A stretch of 13,730 nt of DNA from Larix sibirica (GCA_004151065.3 NWUY0300013781.1:14935-28664); one strand, 5' to 3'; shown: positions 1 through 9,594, counted from the first letter of the stretch. Program-made: numbers and translations. The notes: generated by a model from the sequence alone, not told the origin.

Positions 1-33
1 TGTTTAACTCCTAGTTAACTGCTTAACTATAAA

Positions 34-58
34 TTGTAATGGCGACACTTAATTACAA
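34..58. repeat. Short inverted repeat (7-bp arms)
   Basis: TTGTAAT at 34-40 is the reverse complement of ATTACAA at 52-58, with an 11-nt loop. In AT-rich DNA this can arise by chance. No function is assigned. Confidence 0.4.
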
Positions 59-818
59 AATTCATTGTTTAATTAATGCGTCTTAGCAACTGAAATAAGA
101 CTTCTATTTGACTGTCATTAATATGACGATTTAATGCTTAAGACGATGTTGATATTTAAATTGTTATTCTTTGGGTCATAAAATGATATTATAGTTATTA
201 TTATGATGTTATTAATGAACATGTATTTCTTGGTTGAAGGGGTTCCTTGTGAAGCCTCGAAGCTTACTTAGCGTTAAGCTAATGCATTCTGCCACTTTGA
301 CCAAGTTATAGGTGAGAACATGCTTCCAAGAATTTAGTATTAGAATTATAACAGAGGTCATTATGGTGACAAGCATCTTCTTACTCATTACTGGTTAGAT
401 TGTAATTATCAGACTTAGCCAAATCTTGACTAAGATCTAGAGATTCCTACCCCAATTTTAATGGTGATAAACCCTTGTTTTCTATAGTTGATTTATATTA
501 TACTTCTATTAGTTGGTTAACTATTCACCATATATTTCGAGGTTCCTAGGAAAAAATCGATGGTATGAAATGTTTATGAACCAAACTATATGAAAAATGG
601 TTCAAAGACCATTCGGCGTAAAAGTGTTTCACCAAAAAGTAAACAATGGCATAAAATTATAGCAATGGGGTTTTAAATTTAAAAGATGGCAGTTGACAGT
701 TCATGCATTAAATGAGCCCACATGATTGACTTGGGAGTGATCTCCACGTATAGGGAAAACCCTATCCTTGTGCTAAGGGTTTGGTCTTTAGCATTTTCGT
801 TGTGTTTTTTAGAGGGCT

Positions 819-835
819 AGAGAGCCATGCTCTCT
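819..835. repeat. Perfect hairpin, 7-bp arms, 3-nt loop
   Basis: AGAGAGC at 819-825 pairs perfectly with GCTCTCT at 829-835 around the loop CAT. It lies at the boundary between an AT-rich stretch and a more mixed-composition stretch. It could be a palindrome inside an LTR or a cruciform-prone site. No function can be assigned from sequence alone. Confidence 0.55.
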
Positions 836-1118
836 CGACCTCCATGGATATGAGACATTTGAAACGTAGTCTCAATTTAACTCAGTCACACAGGTGATTA
901 CCATTACTGTTTATCGGGGTCTTCAGTTGTTAACGTTATGGTTCTTGTCACTTGTCTTTCAGCCTGTATACTTCTCAATAGCTCTCGGCCGAGTTCGAGT
1001 CTAGTGAAGGTAAAGTCCTACAACCTTGATAATGTATTTAACTATTTGTATGTATTCTTGTAAATATTATTTGAATGTTGTTAATCATCTTTTGACCACT
1101 TGTTTCTTTGTTTGATAG

Positions 1119-1204
1119 GGTTCCTACTATTCCTCATGTCTCGACTTGGGTCTCGGTGATAGCTTTGGAACGAGGAAAGGAAGCTCTAATGGTTGGGAAC
1201 CACG
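1119..1204 (+). other. Exon-like segment between plausible splice sites
   Basis: A GTAAAG donor-like site at 1010 is followed by an AT-rich stretch of 109 nt that ends in a pyrimidine-rich run and TTTGATAG at 1111-1118. The next 86 nt are of more balanced composition and stay open in one frame, encoding short motifs such as VPTIPHVSTWVS. They end at a good donor-like GTAAGC at 1205. The pattern fits a small internal exon or a spliced leader. I do not recognise the peptide, and no neighbouring exon with coding similarity is visible, so this may be chance or part of a repeat. Confidence 0.2.
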
Positions 1205-1625
1205 GTAAGCTTTGGGCCCATCCACAAGAGAGTCACCTTTGTTCAACAAGTTTATTACAACGATGGTTTTCTAGCGTTGTTTATCTATGAGCATGAGTTA
1301 TTTAGCATTTTTTTGTATTGGTGTTGATACTGTAACTATTTTCTGGCTAAAGCCAAAGTTAGGGTTTCGATCACTATCATAAAAGAATCTTTTGTTTGTT
1401 TTGTTTTGGGTACCCTTCTGGTAGACCCGAGCAGTGTCCCTGCATTGTACTCGTTGATGGAAAGAAATAATGTTTACCGGTTTCGATACTTGTATCTACT
1501 TGAATGTTATCGAATTTGTTGCTCTCGGCCTCCTTTACAGTTTATTNAGACCTCATCTGCTCTGCAGGTGTTGCTGGGCAGGGTAAAACCTGTCTGGGCC
1601 AGTGCTCAGGAAGGCTGTGATATGT

Positions 1626-1653
1626 GTCGACAGTGAGTGGAACCCCTGTCGAC
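1626..1653. repeat. Perfect inverted repeat with 8-bp arms
   Basis: GTCGACAG at 1626-1633 is the reverse complement of CTGTCGAC at 1646-1653, with a 12-nt spacer. It sits in the GC-richest part of the left flank, 80 bases after the only ambiguous base (N at 1546). Such arms can act as a hairpin in RNA or as a paired protein site in DNA. Neither is shown here. Confidence 0.55.
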
Positions 1654-1978
1654 TGGGTTTGAGTCAACAATAGACTAACCTTTAGATAACTTACTGTGTT
1701 GATTTTTGTGTTGTGGATAATATAATTGATGTCTGCTAACATGTTGTAGAAGTGCTACATTCCATAGAACTGTTGTAGGTTTTCTTTCTTGGTAGCTTTG
1801 TCTGTGATAGCAGTTCTGGAGATGTGTTCCTTGTAAGCTTTGCAAAGTGACCTGCAAGTCCATGTTATTAGTAAAAATATTGTGTTTGTTTTATTCTCTT
1901 TTTCTCATTTGTATTCCTAAGATACTCCAAAGGGGTTTTGTCTTGAGAATATTTATTATTTCTATAGGCGGGAAGATT

Positions 1979-2043
1979 GCCTCAGACGAGGTTTTCAATT
2001 GATCTACCTACCTCAGATTATTCAGGAGAAGTTTTCATCTGAG
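1979..2043. repeat. Two imperfect copies of a 17-bp unit plus an inverted repeat, next to the purine tract
   Basis: The segments 1981-1997 and 2021-2037 start 40 bases apart and agree at 13 of 17 positions, both ending in GTTTTCA. Overlapping the second copy, CTCAGAT (2012-2018) is the reverse complement of ATCTGAG (2037-2043). The cluster lies directly against the 28-nt purine tract of element 1, where the 3' untranslated region meets the LTR in such elements. It may be a remnant of U3 sequence. It could also be ordinary replication slippage. Confidence 0.45.
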
Positions 2044-2045
2044 AA

Positions 2046-2073
2046 TTTTCTCTTTTTTCTCTTTTCTCTTTTT
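2046..2073 (-). other. Candidate polypurine tract of element 1
   Basis: The plus strand is 28 unbroken pyrimidines (C and T), so the minus strand is an unbroken purine run, 55 bases beyond the last integrase stop. A purine run downstream of integrase is where plus-strand DNA synthesis is primed in LTR retrotransposons. Against this reading, it lies in a low-complexity A/T-rich stretch (2046-2112), is longer than usual tracts, and the nearest TG that could open an LTR (2038) is not directly adjacent. Confidence 0.35.
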
Positions 2074-2127
2074 ATTATTATTTATTTTTATATTTTATAT
2101 TTTTATTTTTCTAATTTGTAAGGAGAT

Positions 2128-3330
2128 TTAAGTCAAAGGAGGGAATTGCTTCCCTACTATGAGGTGTAGTTCTTGCTTTTTCAGTGCCTTACTGAATTTT
2201 GTCTTGGTGATAGGCTTCTTATAAAGTTTTAATATGTGACCATTTAATAGCATTGGGACTTGATCTTTGTTTATGGTTGATATTCTGAATGATCCATTAT
2301 CATAGATGATCTCAATTTGGTAGGGTCCCAACCATCTAGTTCTCATTTTTCTTTTAAAATATTTGAACCTTGAATCATATAGCAGGGCCTAGTCTCCTTC
2401 TTTAAAATACTTGGTTTTTATGAATTTGTCATGCCATAACTTGCTTTAATGTTGGATTATTTCTGTGTGATGGAGGGCCTGCTATCTAAGTTCATCCAGT
2501 TGGTTGATTTGGAGCAATCTCTCATTATGGGATATTGATAAGTCCATGTCCACTTCTACAACTGTTCTTAATGTCTTGAGTTCAAACTCAATGGGAAATA
2601 TGACTATTTTTCCATAGACCAATTCATAAGGTGTCATCCATGTTGTTGTCTTCCAGGAGGTGTTGTATGCCCATGCTGCTTCATGAAGTCGATTTTCCCA
2701 ATCTCTTCTGTGACTCTAAACTAATTTTGTCAATATATTCTCTATATGTTTGTTGGTGACTTCTGCTTGGCCATTTGCTTGTGGTTGATAAGATGTTGAT
2801 TGCTCGTGCTTGAATTTATTGAGATTTAAGATGTTTTCTACTAGATTTGATGTAAATTGGGTACCTCTGTTAGTAACAAGTTCTCTTGGTGCTCCAAATT
2901 TTGTGAAGATTTATTCTTTTAGGAATTTTTCTACCGAATATTCATTTGCTAATCTTAATGCCTTTACTTCCACCCATTTTGTTAGACAGTCAGTGCAAAC
3001 TAGTATGTGATGCTTCATGTTGGATGGTGGGTGATTAAGTACTATAAATTCCACCACCCATTTTTCAAAAGATTCTATGGTTACCTGGGGATGGAGGAGC
3101 ATCTCATATCTTTGTGTTGGCTTACCCATTCTCTGATAGTCATCACACCTTGAAGCATAAGCTCTTTCATCCTTATATAAAGTTGGCCAGTAATATCCCG
3201 ATTCTAGAAATTTGTATGTTGTCCTCTTGGCTGTGTAGTGTCCCCCACATGGTTCATTGTGACAAACATGGAGAATGTCATTGACTTCATATTTTTGGAT
3301 AAATATCCTCAGGATGTGGTTTTTTCTTTG
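2128..3330 (-). pseudogene. Integrase domain of element 1 (broken)
   Basis: Integrase inserts retrotransposon cDNA into nuclear DNA. The N-terminal HHCC zinc domain is visible at about 3275-3125 (CHNEP, GGHYTAKRTT, YYWPTL), but its last cysteine reads Tyr (CDDY). The core follows at 3129 (GKPTQ, HPQVTIE). The DDE triad is damaged: the first Asp is Glu (WVVEF, codon 3051-3049), the second is Asn (VTNRG, 2871-2869), and the third Glu remains (GQAEVTN, 2763-2761), with exact D-x35-E spacing. The C-terminal part shows AYNTSWKTTT, PYELVYGK and TRWLGPYQIE and ends at 2128. Stops lie at 2913, 2718, 2484, 2448 and 2391. The frame matches RNase H upstream, so this is one continuous pol. Identification is secure and inactivity is certain. 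Confidence 0.9.
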
Positions 3331-3559
3331 CTTAAAAAGGTATCCTTGAATCCATGAAAAGGTAACACTTTTCCTTACTATGTTGCATCTTTCTTTGTAA
3401 GTGAAATGTTGATGTAATCTACCAGTATCTAAGTAATTTTCTATATCAGCAAATCATGGAGTATGTAAAGCAATGGGAAAAAGGTGCTCATTAGGGAATG
3501 CATCACCTACTAGATATTTATCTACAACATGAGTTAGTATGGACAAAAAATATGCTACC

Positions 3560-3990
3560 ACATTATCTTTCCTAGGTTTATCTAAGATGGTTATGTCAAA
3601 TTCTTACAAAAGTAAAAGCCATTTGATCACCTTACAACTAACATTTGATTTATTCATTAGGTATCTAATTGTTGAATAGATAGTGTGGAAAAATACTTGA
3701 TATACACTGATGTAGTTCCTGAACTTGTTGATTGAGTATACTACTACCATGAATTCCTTCTCTGTGACTATATAGTTCAACTTTGCACCTGCAAGGTTTT
3801 TGCTAATGTAATAGATTGCATAGGGATTTTTGTCCTTCTCCTAGCATACTAATACACCAACTGATTTGTATGATACATTAGAGTGGATGTGGAAAGGGAT
3901 CTCCCAATCAGGTCCTTGCAAAACAAGATCATCCATAATATTTTCTTTGATGTGGTCAAATGCTTTCTGACAACCATTATTCCATTGGAA
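3560..3990 (-). pseudogene. RNase H domain of element 1 (broken)
   Basis: RNase H removes the RNA template during reverse transcription. The domain begins after the thumb/connection region at about 3990. It shows WEIPFHIHSNVSYKSVGV, where family members have Asp at the first catalytic position; here codon 3879-3877 reads Asn. It continues with NPYAIYYISKNLAGAKLNY, the conserved TEKEF glutamate segment, and NVVAYFLS, where the usual Asp is Tyr. In-frame stops occur at 3843 (TAG) and 3606 (TAA), both one C-to-T change from Gln codons, and at 3456 (TGA) just past the domain, one change from Trp. It shares the reading frame of the integrase. Confidence 0.87.
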
Positions 3991-4900
3991 TTCTGCATTC
4001 TTTTTTAGTAGAAAGAACATAGGAGCAACTATTTTAGTATAATATTGAATGAATCTCCTATAATATCTAGATTGTCCTATGAAACTCCTAACATCTCTTT
4101 GTTTCTGAGGTGGTGGCAAGTTAACTATGACTTGTATTTTTGCAGGGTTGAGTGTGATTCCTATAACAGAGACATAGTGACCTAGAACTACTCCTTCATC
4201 CATCATCAATTGGAATTCTCATTGTTGAGGCAGAGGTTCATTTCAATGCATATTTTAAGAATATTTTCTAAGTTGGTGAGGGATTCTTTGAATTCATTTC
4301 CATAGGGGGTAAATTCATCCATATTTATCTCCATGTGGTCATGTATGAAATTAGAAAAAATAATCAAGACCGCCCTTTGCAAGGTAGCTGGGGAATTTCA
4401 AATTCCAAAAGTGAATACCTTATAGGAAAATGTTCCCCAAGGACAAGTGTATGTGGTTTTTCTTGGTCCCTTGGGTGAATTCGAATCTGATTACATCCAC
4501 TGAATCCATCTAAAAATGGGAAGAATTTCTTCCCTGCTAAAGTGTCAAGTACTTGGTCAATGAATGACAATGGAAAATGGTCCTTCTTTGTAGCTTTGTT
4601 CAAATCTTCGTAGTCTATGAAGAGTCTCCATTTTCCTCCCTTCTTTGGGACAATCACTAACAATGAGACCCACTCACTGTCTAAAATAGGGTATATGAAT
4701 CCATCATCAATAATTTTTTGTAATTCACCCTTAACAATGCCTTTTCATTTAAGTGTGTCTTTTAAAGCTGGGTTCATTCTCCTCTGAGGCACTCTAATAG
4801 GATTTGCATCTTCGTTGATATATATATGATGTTGGAAAATGGTTGTATTGACTCTCTTCATGTCAGGATACCTCCATGCAAAAGATGTTTGGTATTTTGT
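3990..4900 (-). pseudogene. Reverse transcriptase domain of element 1 (broken)
   Basis: This is RNA-directed DNA polymerase of Ty3/gypsy type. In order: IRVPQRRMNPALKD (about 4800), FIYPILDSEWVS, IVPKKGGKWRLFIDY (4663 onward), DHFPLSFIDQVLDTLAGKKF, FLDGFSGCNQIRIHPRDQEK, then a frameshift near 4455 into the frame used by the rest of pol. Past the shift are NSPATLQRAVL, the catalytic box, and GHYVSVIGITLNPAKIQVI with the thumb segment DVRSFIGQSRYYRRF. The catalytic YxDD box reads NMDE (4325-4314), so Tyr and the second Asp are lost. A TGA at 4747 splits the region from the upstream protease. The neighbours confirm the assignment, and the enzyme cannot be active as written. Confidence 0.9.
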
Positions 4901-5940
4901 AAGAATGTGGATCAACTTTTCGTCTGTTATAGAAGAAATGGTTGATAATTTTTGATGTTCTCTCAGGAGGTGTTCAGGAGCAATTTCTATTGTTTTGGTA
5001 GACATATATGTTTCTTCCATAAGGAAAAGATTCTTCCACATAGGCTCCTCTAGTCCTATGATATCCAATTATTGAAGAGTAAATTGATCCCCCAGAAAAG
5101 TAGGACTGTTATAAATGTTTTGTATGAAATTGGAGATTACTACATCCTCTTTTGGTCGTCTAAGTGCTAAGGCAGTATCTATAGGTAACACATGATGGAT
5201 ATGTTTATCAAAGTCATCATCTCTTGTCTCCCAAATATGTTTTCCAATACCTAGGTGAGGTTTGGCCGAGACATAGAGGTTTAAGATATTCTTTTCTGGA
5301 CCATTTGCAATGGTCATATCCCCTTGCCTACAACTGATATGGGCATCAGGTTTTGCAATCCAAGGTCTCCTGCGTATAAGGGGGTATCCACTTAGTTTAG
5401 ATTTTGTGTGGAGGACAATGAAATCAACAAGATACCGCCATGGATCTATGGAAACTAGGATGTCTTCCAACATACCCTATGGGAATTAGACTATAGAAGC
5501 ATCTGCTAATTACAGAACGTTATGGGTATGCCTTAGGAGATATTGAATGTTCAGTCTCAACATGGTGTCTTTGGTCATCACATTTATTTCTGCACCTAAT
5601 TCAATCATATTTTTTGTATTAAGTTTTCCCCAATGTGTACATCTACTACAGGACTTCCTGGATCAACATATTTCGAGTTCAAATTCTTTTCCAAGCATCA
5701 GGTCTGCTAGTTGTCCTACTAAATTGATGGTGGAAGGATATTTTATCTTCCTTCTTGGACTCTTGATATAGGTGTCCTTAATGTACTTGTTGTGGATTGG
5801 AATCTCTATATATCTTGTAGGAGTGGTATTTTGACACACAGGTTTCTTAGCTCCTCTAGCATAGGATTTTCAGGTTTTGGTAATTCCTTGGACTGCAATC
5901 TCTAAGGGTAAGGAGGGACATGAGATGGAGGATACCCTAC
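4745..5940 (-). pseudogene. Retropepsin and flanking pre-RT region of element 1 (broken)
   Basis: Retropepsin cleaves the gag-pol polyprotein. Upstream sequence at about 5800-5700 shows NKYIKDTYIK and VGQLADLMLG, typical of the segment before the protease in these plant elements; a one-base frameshift lies near 5810. The active-site loop reads IELGAEINVMTKDTM (5608 onward), where the family has D-x-G-A, so the catalytic Asp is Glu. A long open stretch from 5473 to 5069 includes VDFIVLHTKSKLSGYPLI and RPWIAKPDAHISCRQGDMT, the conserved protease C-terminal region. A single TAA at 5071 separates it from the pre-RT stretch with HHIYINEDANP. Stops also occur between 5540 and 5474. Assignment rests on motif order and position between gag and RT. 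Confidence 0.82.
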
Positions 5941-7743
5941 AATGATTTCCTCTATTTTAGGTTGTTCATCAAGAATTTGATTCACTTCAGGAGGGTTAGT
6001 CTATTTGAATTTTCTGCATTATCAAATGTAGAAGGTCATGCCAATATTTTTCCAAATCGTAAATTCAACTCATTACGTTTAAAGAATATGTTGGATAGTT
6101 TTCCATGTCACTATTGTATACAGGTTTAGGTTTCCTATCATTTGTATTTGGAGTAGGTTGTGTTTGTATATTTGGCCTAGGTGCTATAGGGACTGGATCT
6201 TGAGGCTATTGCTGATTATAATTAGCTATTGGAGGAGGCATGATAGCAAGATGCTATTGATTGTTTGGACTCCACCCTAAAGGAGGATAATTTTGGCCAG
6301 ATGAAACTTGAGTATTTTTCCATTGATTTTGTGTTTTATGTGCCCATTAAAGCATAGGATAAGAATACTGTCTGTATGAATTCATCATAGGTTGATTTCC
6401 ATAGGTTGGATGGAATGGTGGTTGACTGAAAGGATGCTAGTAAGGTGATTGTCCATACACTTGGTAAGGTTGCTTCCCTTGGGAATTTTGGTGCCGTGAC
6501 TGTCCATATGGTTGTTGCAATGGTATTAATGGGCCTGGCCTCCTAGGGTTTTTGTAGTAGAGAGGTTCTGCTGGTGGTTCATAGAGGTTGAATTTAAGAG
6601 ACCCTAGGTAGGGACAAGCATCTATGGGGTGTTCATTAGAGAAGATTCCACAACATTCAACTTTTTTGGTATTGAATTTCATTAGGTTTAGTGGACATCC
6701 ATTATTTTTATGCTTCTTCCTACCATTTCGATAGAAAATAGATAAGGATCTATCTTATTCATCTTTTTTCATTCTCGCATGCATGGTATCCATTTGTAAT
6801 TCCATGGAGTGTAGGATATCCATTTTCATGTCATCTAACAAATTCCCTATGTCTGATTTGGTGAGGGTGGAACTAGAGGGTTTTGATGCTTGAAAAGGAA
6901 GGTTTCTTCCCTTAGTGTTCTTTCTTGTGTACCTAGAATGATTTCTGAATATCTACTTGATATCATCATAGTCCTACTGATATATATCACCATTGGATAA
7001 GAGGTTCAAGGACCCTAGGATTTCCTCCCTAATTCCTCTAAGGAGTACGGGTTTCATGGATTCTTCATCTAAGGTACAATTATGAGCTCTCTTATAGCTA
7101 AGTTGAAACCATTCCCCATAGTATTCCAATGATTCATTCTCTCCCTGTTTCATTCTAAAGATCTCATCTATAGTCTCATTAGCATTATAGTAGTCCATGT
7201 ATTTTCTATGAAGGTATCCTTCATTTTGTCCCAAGAGGTTATGTTGTTGGATTCTAAGTTCATGAAGCATCGTAAGGTAGAGTCCTTTATACTAGATGGA
7301 AAATAATGAGATTTTGGGCATCTAAAGTGTAGTCATAGGTTCTACAGACTACCTCGAATTCAAATAAGAAGGTGTCGAGATATTCAGATGTTAGGCCATG
7401 GAATTTGGGAAAATCAACTGGATTAATGTTTTTCATTTTTTTTCTTCTTCGTTGAATCCCTGAATGGGAAGTCAAATATGACGTCATGTTCCTCATCTAC
7501 CATTTCATTTTCTTCTTCAACCTCTTGATTAGTAGAAGAGTGGCTGCTATCTTCGTCAGTGGTAGAGCCAAAGAGACCGACTCACCTTCTTCTCATGGAT
7601 TGAAAAGGAGGGGAGTTAACCTCAAGGTTCTCAGGTTTTTCTTTAGAAGTCTCTTCCTCCCTTCTCCTACTACTCGAGCTGGGGTTGGATGGAATATGTG
7701 TCTTTAGTAGAAATTAGACAAACTCATCCCTAGATATAGGCAT
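5941..7743 (-). pseudogene. Gag of element 1 (broken)
   Basis: Gag forms the virus-like particle and binds element RNA. I place the start at ATG 7743, which opens MPISRDEFV but hits TAA ten codons in, one C-to-T change from Gln. The N-terminus is Ser-rich, then moves to a second frame (7496-7287; DFPKFHGLTSEYLDTFLFEF) and a third (7270-6974), which carries the retrotransposon gag core: QGENESLEYYGEWFQLSYKR and LLRGIREEI. A nucleocapsid knuckle at about 6655-6612 reads C-C-G-I with SNEHPIDAC, so the CCHC pattern survives except Ile for the second Cys. The tail (6600-5941) is rich in Pro, Gln, Tyr and Asn, as usual for this class. At least two frameshifts and several stops are present. Confidence 0.85.
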
Positions 7744-8043
7744 TCATACTAAAGGGTGATGTCTGTGTTTTTGGATTTTTATTTTTTCTTATTTTTAAAA
7801 GTTTTTCTCTCTTTTCTATTTTTAAGATTTTTGTGGGTATGCAGGTATGAAGATCTGAAATGAATTATCTAATTTGAAAAAATTGAAAGAAAAATTAAAC
7901 TGATAGTTGGTTTAGAGAGACCTACTTGCAATAATATGTATTCTTCTCGTTGTTCCGATATTCTCCAAATATACCATGCTTATAATGTATGCAAAAGAAA
8001 ATGACTATTAAATATTCTCAGTACCCTTGTGTTTTGGAATGCC
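7744..8043 (-). other. A-rich 5' leader of element 1
   Basis: About 300 bases separate the primer-binding site from the gag start. On the minus strand this is strongly A-rich (the plus strand has long T runs at about 7765-7835). It carries no coding signal. An untranslated leader holding dimerisation and packaging signals is expected here, but I see no defined structure. Confidence 0.6.
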
Positions 8044-8061
8044 TCCCTGAAAATGGTGCCA
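8044..8061 (-). other. Primer-binding site of element 1 (decayed, tRNA-Asp-like)
   Basis: The minus strand from 8061 reads TGGCACCATTTTCAGGGA. Athila-like plant elements typically carry TGGCGCCGTTGCCGGGG, complementary to the 3' end of tRNA-Asp. Over the first 17 bases 12 agree, and four of the five differences are transitions, two of them where a CpG stood. It begins five bases inside a TG/CA-type LTR edge at 8067 and 300 bases before gag, exactly where a primer site belongs. The comparison consensus is from memory. Confidence 0.7.
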
Positions 8062-8066
8062 AAAAG

Positions 8067-9570
8067 TGACGGGCTCAATCAATTAGCAGAAATAATGTAT
8101 ATCGTTAGAATAAGACAAAAACAAAAATGTTGTATCTAAAATTCTACTTTAATCATCAACCCTAGGATCCGTACAAACTTATGAGCAACTTGCACAATAT
8201 ATGCAACTACAAGGGAACTAATTATGTCTAATAGTATGTAAATCTAAATCTAATCAATCAAAACATTGCAGTTTGTGATTAATATAACAACATAAGTAAA
8301 TTGATTCTAAACTAATGGTTGCTAGAGCATGAGATCTAACTTTCCTATATGGCAGTTCATTTATTATCCAACAACATCATAGACAAGCACTATGGGATTT
8401 ATCATCTAGTTCATAACCTTTAGTCAAATCCCATTTGGTACCCTACCTTTAGATTGCAATAGTCAGACATTCAACAAATTTAATCTTTCATAGATGTGAT
8501 CATAACAAACAAAGGATTATGGCTACTACCAAATGCAGAAATGAGATCCCATGTGAAATAAAGAACTTTGAATATGAGAATATACAAAACAAACATCAAT
8601 GATTCTATTCATAAACAGTTCTGGAAATATCGTTTTACTACACTACACATGATTTATACAAATTGCAGAAAGACTACAATAAGAACTCTGTTCTAAATAA
8701 TTCACATAAGTTCTAATTCTAACCTAACAAATGAGTGCTTGTGCTTCACCATCGATGGGACATGATCCAAGGAAAGAAAAGAACACTATGAAGCTACGAT
8801 AAGAATGTGAATCATATCAGTTTTCATTACATGTAGAAAACTATAAACAAAATATAACTGGTCTCAAATATTCATGATTATAGAGAATAGTAATGTCATA
8901 TTAAAAATGGGCACTAGCTTGTTCTATCCAGGCCATCTAGTTTAAATATAGCAATGGTATAACCTAATATAGAAACTTATAGTTTACTTCAAAATACTGC
9001 CATGCGCTAAGCTAAGTGCGCAAGTGAAGTGAGTGTTTATACACAAGATTGTGAATGGTGGAAACTGCTGGAGCATACTCAGTCTTCGGGAAATAGGCCT
9101 CTATCTAATGTGGTGTTTATGGATTTTCGAATTACCAATTGTCTACACCAATGTAACTATTGTTATACTGAGTCTCCTTTGATTTGTGTATTGGAATAAT
9201 GTGAGCTTGGTCCAAAAATTAGACTTCCTTCAACTAGAGATGAACTCGCCAAAATCAGAACTGAGAGTGATCTATTGTGCTGATTAAGTCTTTGAACAAA
9301 AATGGTTTGTGATCTATAGTTGTCAAAAATGTCAGTTAAGTCTATATCTTAACAATGCTGCTATAAATCAACAAGATTAGTATCATAAATATAATTTAGT
9401 TACGTAAAAGAAGGACTACAACACCTAAATAGGTAATTTGAAATCTTTCTATAATTCGAACTAGAATGTACACATTGTTCATCAACTTGCTACCATGATA
9501 CTTATATTTAGGCCCTGAATGACTGATAAAATGGAGAAAGTGAATGGATTTTTTTTACCCAAAAGTGGGA
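8067..9570 (-). other. Non-coding stretch, candidate 5' LTR of element 1 in its left part
   Basis: The plus strand opens with TGACGGGCTC at 8067, which on the minus strand is an LTR ending in CA five bases before the primer site. To the right there is about 1.5 kb of AT-rich sequence with no open frame of note and no match to a gene family. The outer LTR edge cannot be fixed because no second copy was recognised at the left. A small inverted repeat (AGTTTTC 8819-8825 with GAAAACT 8835-8841) is the only internal structure seen. LTR identity is inferred from position. Confidence 0.45.
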
Positions 9571-9571
9571 T

Positions 9572-9589
9572 CCATCACAGTGGATGCCA
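9572..9589 (-). other. Second primer-binding-site-like sequence
   Basis: The minus strand from 9589 reads TGGCATCCACTGTGATGG. It resembles the TGGCGCCCACCGTGGGG primer site that I recall from many plant gypsy elements, with most differences being transitions. It is preceded by TT and by about 300 bases of LTR-like sequence. If real, it marks the 5' end of a further element copy reading leftward, whose body is not visible. It may be chance. Confidence 0.3.
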
Positions 9590-9594
9590 AATTA

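Larger units (their letters stand above)
1..2045. other. Non-coding left flank, unresolved repeat or 3' region of element 1
   Basis: No reading frame here matches a protein family I recognise, and the open frames are short and overlap on both strands. The sequence lies downstream of the integrase of the minus-strand element, so it should hold that element's 3' untranslated region and 3' LTR. By eye I found no stretch matching the candidate 5' LTR at 8067 onward, so its identity is open. The first 700 bases are AT-rich. About 1555-1665 is locally GC-rich. Several inverted repeats are listed separately. Alternatives are a solo LTR of another family or old host intergenic DNA. Confidence 0.5.
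2046..8066 (-). mobile_element. Element 1: degenerate Ty3/gypsy LTR retrotransposon (Athila/Tat-like), full gag-pol order
   Basis: Reading the minus strand gives, in order, a tRNA primer-binding site, an A-rich leader, gag, retropepsin, reverse transcriptase, RNase H and integrase, followed by a purine tract. Integrase after RNase H defines Ty3/gypsy rather than copia. There is no visible chromodomain at the integrase C-terminus, and the primer site resembles the tRNA-Asp type of Athila-like elements, so an OTA lineage is favoured. From about 7270 to 4455 nearly everything lies in one frame, then after a frameshift a second frame runs to 2128. Many stops and altered catalytic residues show that it is inactive. 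A 5' LTR probably starts at 8067; no matching 3' LTR was recognised. Confidence 0.88.

Noticed and set aside
1406-1636. Plus-strand open frame of 76 codons
   Set aside because: It runs through the ambiguous base, shows no family motif, and the peptide has low-information composition.
1542-1863. Two overlapping minus-strand open frames in the left flank
   Set aside because: They have no recognisable motif, overlap each other and the plus-strand open stretch, and one is cut by the N. Short open frames are expected by chance.
2810-3010. Plus-strand open frame opposite the integrase
   Set aside because: The minus strand carries clear integrase motifs here; the plus-strand frame is its shadow.
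7744-7850. T-rich stretch as a terminator
   Set aside because: It has no paired stem before the T run and lies in the A-rich leader of a minus-strand element.
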